Positions 14,519 to 17,978 of a stretch of 17,978 nucleotides of DNA are shown here, one piece after another. Source of the stretch: JAAYCI01 sp964370445 (GTDB lineage Bacteria; Bacillota; Clostridia; Oscillospirales; Ruminococcaceae); contig CAYJJK010000050.1 in assembly GCA_964370445.1 (NCBI GenBank), forward strand, positions 1-17,978, read 5' to 3'. Position 1 is the first letter of the stretch. Every line of letters begins with the position of its first letter. The notes under the pieces are model-generated. The model had not been told where the DNA came from. It did no database searches and saw nothing but the letters and a program-made list of their open reading frames with translations. The position numbers and the translations under genes were made by a program.

Positions 14519-16143
14519 CAAAATTTTTAGCGCTTGTTCGTATCAATTTGTTGGATTTACTTCTTTCTACCTTTGGCCGCAAGGCGGGGGATAAGCATAA
14601 CAAAAAACAAACCTCAGGCTGGGTGATGCTTTTAATTCTTGCCGGCCTCATGTTGTATACTTCCGGCACATATTCTTATCTACTGGCACAGGTTCTGGCA
14701 CCACTTGGCAAGCTTGAAAATCTATTAGCTCTGATGTTGTTTTTTGGTGTTCTTTTTTGCACAACCTTTACGCTTTATCTTGCCCAAAGTTTGCTGTTTT
14801 CGCAAAAAGATGATGGACAAGTTTTCACCTTTCCCGTTTCTGCCTTACACATTTTGCTTTCCCGGCTTTGCGCCCTGTATTTAGAAGTATTATTTATTTT
14901 AGAGGTGTTTTTGCTTCCCACGGGCGTTGTTTATTTGCTATTTATTAACCGTTTTGACCTTCTTTTTTTGTTATTCTTATTTTTAATAGGTGCCTTTTTT
15001 TCCTTTGTTCCCACTTTTATTTCACTTATTTTTGGTCTTCTCAACAGTTTAATTCTTGCCAAAACCCCATTTAAACATTTTTTTACCATTCTATGCGGCC
15101 TTTGTGTTCCACTGGTCATACTGTCAATCAGCTTTATGTTTTCCTTTTCTTCAACATCCTCCGCTTCTATTCTTGCATTAAGCGAGCAGCTGCGTACGTT
15201 TCTTCCCCCACTTTCTTGGGCCACCGCTGCTTGTGTTCAAGGCAACTTTCTCTTACTTTTTCTTATTGCCCTCGTATGCATACTTCCCTTTTTTTTATTG
15301 TGTCTCCTTGTTGGCCGCTTTTATCAGCAAATTCTTACTGCCTTGCAAAACAAACACAAGCGCACAAATTTCAAGCTGCAAGCTATGCCTCATCAAAGCT
15401 CTTTTAAGGCTTTATTTCTTAAAGAAGCAAAGCGTTTTTTTACAACTCCCAGCTATTTCTTAAACTCCAGTTTTGCCCTTATACTGCTTTTGTTTATCGC
15501 TATCTTCTCATTCTTTTTTCCCGAGCAAACATTAGGGATATACTTTTCTGCGATACAATCATTTGCACATACCGACATGGTTGCCTCTAGCTCTGTTTCG
15601 GCCATTATCTTGCTCTCACTACTTAGTTTTATAAGCGCCACCTTTCAACCCTCTGCCGTTAGCCTTAGTTTAGAGGGAAAAACCCTTTGGATTTTAAAAA
15701 GCTCACCTCTTCCCATTGAAAAAATATTTTTAGCCAAAGCCGGATTTCCCTATGTTTGCATCTCCATTTGCCTTCTTTTCTCTGTTCCTTTACTCGGAAA
15801 TTTTCTTTCTTTATCCATTTGGCAAATTGTGGGAATTTTGCTTGTTTTGCTTGCTTCTTGCGCATTCAGCAGCCTTTTTGGTCTCATTCTAAATTTAAAA
15901 TATCCAAGGCTTGATGCTCTCAATGATGTCACGGTAGTAAAACAAAGCCTCAGTGTGATTTTAGGCCTCTTATTTGGCATTTTACAGGCTTTTCTAATTG
16001 TTGCCGTATATGCCCTCTCCCTCTTTTTAGATATGGGTGTATTGTGTTTTTTGCCGGGATTTTTGCTAGCTTTGGCCGCTTGTGCTTATGCCTATATTTG
16101 GCTTAAGAAACACGGTTCTACCTTGTTTTTAGAACTCAATTAA
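14515..16143 (+). CDS. ABC-2-type exporter permease, about 12 membrane helices
   Basis: This 542-residue, strongly hydrophobic membrane subunit pairs with the ATPase upstream. Two halves appear related: the first has the short motif DDGQVFTFPVSALHILLSRL (about 100-120), and the second EGKTLWILKSSPLPIEKIFL (about 385-405) in the equivalent place, each before a pair of long hydrophobic helices. A soluble linker near 280-305 is followed by FKALFLKEAKRFFTTPSYFL. No substrate-binding or peptidase domain is present. It overlaps the ATPase gene by four bases. The gene ends just before a bidirectional terminator shared with rplQ. What it exports cannot be told from sequence; lipid, peptide or drug are all possible. 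Confidence 0.85.
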   Translation: MTKFLALVRINLLDLLLSTFGRKAGDKHNKKQTSGWVMLLILAGLMLYTSGTYSYLLAQVLAPLGKLENLLALMLFFGVLFCTTFTLYLAQSLLFSQKDDGQVFTFPVSALHILLSRLCALYLEVLFILEVFLLPTGVVYLLFINRFDLLFLLFLFLIGAFFSFVPTFISLIFGLLNSLILAKTPFKHFFTILCGLCVPLVILSISFMFSFSSTSSASILALSEQLRTFLPPLSWATAACVQGNFLLLFLIALVCILPFFLLCLLVGRFYQQILTALQNKHKRTNFKLQAMPHQSSFKALFLKEAKRFFTTPSYFLNSSFALILLLFIAIFSFFFPEQTLGIYFSAIQSFAHTDMVASSSVSAIILLSLLSFISATFQPSAVSLSLEGKTLWILKSSPLPIEKIFLAKAGFPYVCISICLLFSVPLLGNFLSLSIWQIVGILLVLLASCAFSSLFGLILNLKYPRLDALNDVTVVKQSLSVILGLLFGILQAFLIVAVYALSLFLDMGVLCFLPGFLLALAACAYAYIWLKKHGSTLFLELN

Positions 16144-16178
16144 AAAGAACCCATTGCTAATGCAAAGGGTTCTTTTTT
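16142..16178. terminator. Bidirectional terminator between the ABC exporter and rplQ
   Basis: AAAAAGAACCC (16142-16152) pairs with GGGTTCTTTTT (16167-16177); inside, TTGC pairs with GCAA around TAAT after one A-A mismatch. There is a T-run on the right for the plus strand and an A-run on the left that is a T-run for the minus strand. It therefore ends both the exporter transcript and the alpha-operon transcript. Confidence 0.9.
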
Positions 16179-16184
16179 CTTTAC

Positions 16185-16526
16185 CTAAACCAGCTCAATG
16201 ATAGCCATTTGAGCTGCATCGCCACGACGTGGGCCTGTGCGAATGATACGGGTGTAGCCACCGCTACGATCCATATACTTCGGTGCTACCTCATCAATAA
16301 CCTTTTTAGCAACAGTTTCCTTTGTGATGTAGGAGAAAACCTGACGCTTGGCATGCAAATCTCTGCGCTTGCTTAAGGTAATCATTTTATCAGCCATGGA
16401 ACGCACCTCTTTGGCACGTGTAACCGTGGTTTCAATTTTTCCATTTTCAAATAGGTAGGTGACCATACCGCGCAGCATCGCCTTACGATGGTCGCTGGCT
16501 CTTCCCAGTTTACGACTTCCGGGCAT
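16185..16526 (-). CDS. rplQ: 50S ribosomal protein L17
   Basis: L17 is a structural protein of the large ribosomal subunit near the peptide exit tunnel. The 113-residue protein has the conserved start PGSRKLGRASDHRKAMLRGM, then LFENGKIETTVTRAKEVR, MADKMITLSKR, and the end GGYTRIIRTGPRRGDAAQMA. The length is typical. AAGGAGG lies upstream of the ATG at 16526 on the minus strand. It is the last gene of the alpha operon, 41 bases after rpoA, and is followed within seven bases by the bidirectional terminator. Confidence 0.98.
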   Translation of the reverse strand: MPGSRKLGRASDHRKAMLRGMVTYLFENGKIETTVTRAKEVRSMADKMITLSKRRDLHAKRQVFSYITKETVAKKVIDEVAPKYMDRSGGYTRIIRTGPRRGDAAQMAIIELV

Positions 16527-16567
16527 TCTATCTTACCTCCTTTTCTGGGGGTTCTTCATTTCTTCCC

Positions 16568-17521
16568 CTATTCCTCTTCATCAATCAGATGAAGGTTGAG
16601 GGAATGCAATTTCTCAATAACCTCTTCAAGACTTTTGCGGCCCAAATTACGAACCTTCATCATCTCTTCTTCGGTTTTGCTGGTTAAATCTTCCACTGTG
16701 TTGATGCCGGCGCGTTTTAAGCAATTGAAACTTCGCACAGACAAATCAAGCTCTTCAATGGTCATTTCCAGCACTTTTTCCTTGCCCTTGTCGTCTTTTT
16801 CCACCATAATTTCGGTGTCCATCGCGTCTTCACTAAGGTTGACAAACAAGTTTAGGTGTTCAATCATAATTCTAGCAGACAGACTCATGGCTTCTTTTGC
16901 ACTTAAGGTGCCGTCAGTCCACACTTCAATCGACAGTTTATCATAGTCGGTAATTTGGCCTACACGTGTGTTTTCCACAGAGTAGTTCACCTTCAAAACC
17001 GGTGTGTAAATGCTGTCTATCGAAATGGCTCCAAGCCCTGCAGTTTCAGAAGCCTCTTTGTTGCGCTCGGCTGGCATATAACCACGGCCCTTGTCAAAGG
17101 TCAAGTCCATGATCATTTTGCCATTCTCTGCCATTGTAGCGATGTGATGCTCGGGATTTAAAATTTCTAAATCTGCATCTTGAGGGATGCTACCTGCGGT
17201 GATTTCGCCTTCACCGCTAAGCTCGAGCCGCACCGTTTTAGCTGTATCGCTATGCAACTTTGCGTTGATGCCTTTAATGTTCAGCACCATTTCAGTTACA
17301 TCTTCTTTAACACCTTCCACTGTAGAGAACTCGTGCACAACACCATCGATTTTAATACATGTTACTGCCACACCAGGCAGCGAAGACAACAGAATGCGGC
17401 GCAGGCTGTTGCCCAAAGTGGTTCCAAAGCCACGCTCCAAAGGTTCCACCACAAAAACTCCGTGGCGCCCATCGGGAGAAATTTCGGCCGTTTCAATTCT
17501 CGGACGTTCTATCTCCATCAT
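16568..17521 (-). CDS. rpoA: DNA-directed RNA polymerase subunit alpha
   Basis: The 317-residue alpha subunit dimerises through its N-terminal domain to start RNA polymerase assembly and contacts promoters and activators through its C-terminal domain. Visible marks are GRHGVFVVEPLERGFGTTLG and NSLRRILLSSLPGVAV in the N-terminal domain, GYMPAERN around 160, and the C-terminal domain with ELDLSVRSFNCLKRAG and VRNLGRKSLEEVIEKL, including the arginine that binds UP elements. The start ATG at 17521 is seven bases after GGAGGG; a second ATG follows immediately and could also be used. It lies between rpsD (65-base gap) and rplQ (41-base gap), as in most Firmicutes. Confidence 0.98.
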   Translation of the reverse strand: MMEIERPRIETAEISPDGRHGVFVVEPLERGFGTTLGNSLRRILLSSLPGVAVTCIKIDGVVHEFSTVEGVKEDVTEMVLNIKGINAKLHSDTAKTVRLELSGEGEITAGSIPQDADLEILNPEHHIATMAENGKMIMDLTFDKGRGYMPAERNKEASETAGLGAISIDSIYTPVLKVNYSVENTRVGQITDYDKLSIEVWTDGTLSAKEAMSLSARIMIEHLNLFVNLSEDAMDTEIMVEKDDKGKEKVLEMTIEELDLSVRSFNCLKRAGINTVEDLTSKTEEEMMKVRNLGRKSLEEVIEKLHSLNLHLIDEEE

Positions 17522-17586
17522 CCATTAACCCTCCGTCTTATCATTTGAATATCGAGCCTCAGAAATACTCTGTGGCACCTAGCGGG

Positions 17587-17978
17587 TTACTTAGAATAGA
17601 GCTCAACGATCAGATGCTCTTCAACTTCGAAGTCAATATCTTCACGTTTTGGCATTTCTGTTACAGATGCCTGCAAGCTGTTTTGCGAACGCTCCAACCA
17701 CTGGGGTAAAGTTACAACCGGTGCATCTTCACTCAGCAATTTTTTAAATTTAACGCTATCTCGGCTTTTTTGTTTCACTTCAATTACATCGCCTTTTTTC
17801 ACAAGGAAAGAGGGGATGTCTACACGTTGGCCATTCACTGTAAAGTGGCCATGCCCTACCAATTGGCGAGCATCGCGGCGTGTAGTGGCAAAACCTAGGC
17901 GAAATACAACATTATCTAAGCGACGCTCGATAGTTGTTAAAAGGTTTTCACCAGTTTTACCGGTCATACGGGTAGCTT
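17587..17978 (-). CDS. rpsD: 30S ribosomal protein S4, 5'-truncated by the window edge
   Basis: S4 is a primary 16S rRNA-binding protein that starts assembly of the small-subunit body. The reading frame continues to the end of the window, so the N-terminal portion (about 70 of roughly 200 residues) is missing; the internal ATG at 17967 is not the start. The visible part starts in TRMTGKTGENLL and contains the S4 RNA-binding domain: RLDNVVFRLGFATTRRDARQ, VGHGHFTVNGQRVDIPS, and VKKGDVIEVKQKSR. It ends with EEHLIVELYSK. It leads the visible part of the alpha operon, followed by rpoA. Confidence 0.97.
   Translation of the reverse strand, partial: ATRMTGKTGENLLTTIERRLDNVVFRLGFATTRRDARQLVGHGHFTVNGQRVDIPSFLVKKGDVIEVKQKSRDSVKFKKLLSEDAPVVTLPQWLERSQNSLQASVTEMPKREDIDFEVEEHLIVELYSK

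Overview
The window looks like a chromosomal segment of a low-to-moderate GC Clostridia-type Firmicute, most plausibly an Oscillospirales/Ruminococcaceae relative. This is inferred from gene content, AGGAGG-like ribosome binding sites, Firmicute gene pairs (xpaC-telA), a clostridial-style surface protein with MBG-like repeats and a three-helix C-terminal anchor, and the usual alpha-operon order rpsD-rpoA-rplQ. No rRNA, tRNA, CRISPR array, insertion sequence or phage gene was seen.

Layout. Bases 3-284 (+) are the 3' end of lepA (elongation factor 4). It converges on a minus-strand pair, an AEC-family permease (314-1258) and a family I inorganic pyrophosphatase ppa (1311-1859). A 440-base intergenic region holds the ppa promoter, an orphan minus-facing terminator and a promoter with two tandem 11-bp repeats. 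It leads into a 1176-residue surface protein (2303-5833, +) that ends at a strong terminator. A PsiE-like membrane protein follows on the minus strand (6039-6524), then about 850 bases with no convincing gene. From 7376 the plus strand carries a GH13 (alpha-amylase fold) protein whose catalytic residues all appear to be replaced (7376-9100), tcdA for the t6A-to-ct6A tRNA modification (9292-9993), a tightly packed xpaC-telA-gpsA cluster (10293-13676), and a two-gene ABC exporter (13787-16143). The exporter meets the alpha operon head-on (rplQ, rpoA, 5'-truncated rpsD; minus strand, 16185-17978) across a bidirectional terminator.

How the parts relate. Most genes are housekeeping: translation (lepA, rpsD, rplQ), transcription (rpoA), tRNA modification (tcdA), pyrophosphate hydrolysis (ppa) and phospholipid precursor synthesis (gpsA). 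The accessory or unusual items are the surface protein with its candidate response-regulator site, the catalytically empty GH13 protein, and a GpsA with altered residues in the substrate-phosphate motif. The best candidate for something undescribed is the intact but apparently non-catalytic GH13 protein. The second is the non-sortase surface protein with its directly repeated promoter box. All functional calls rest on reading motifs in the sequence; no database search was run.
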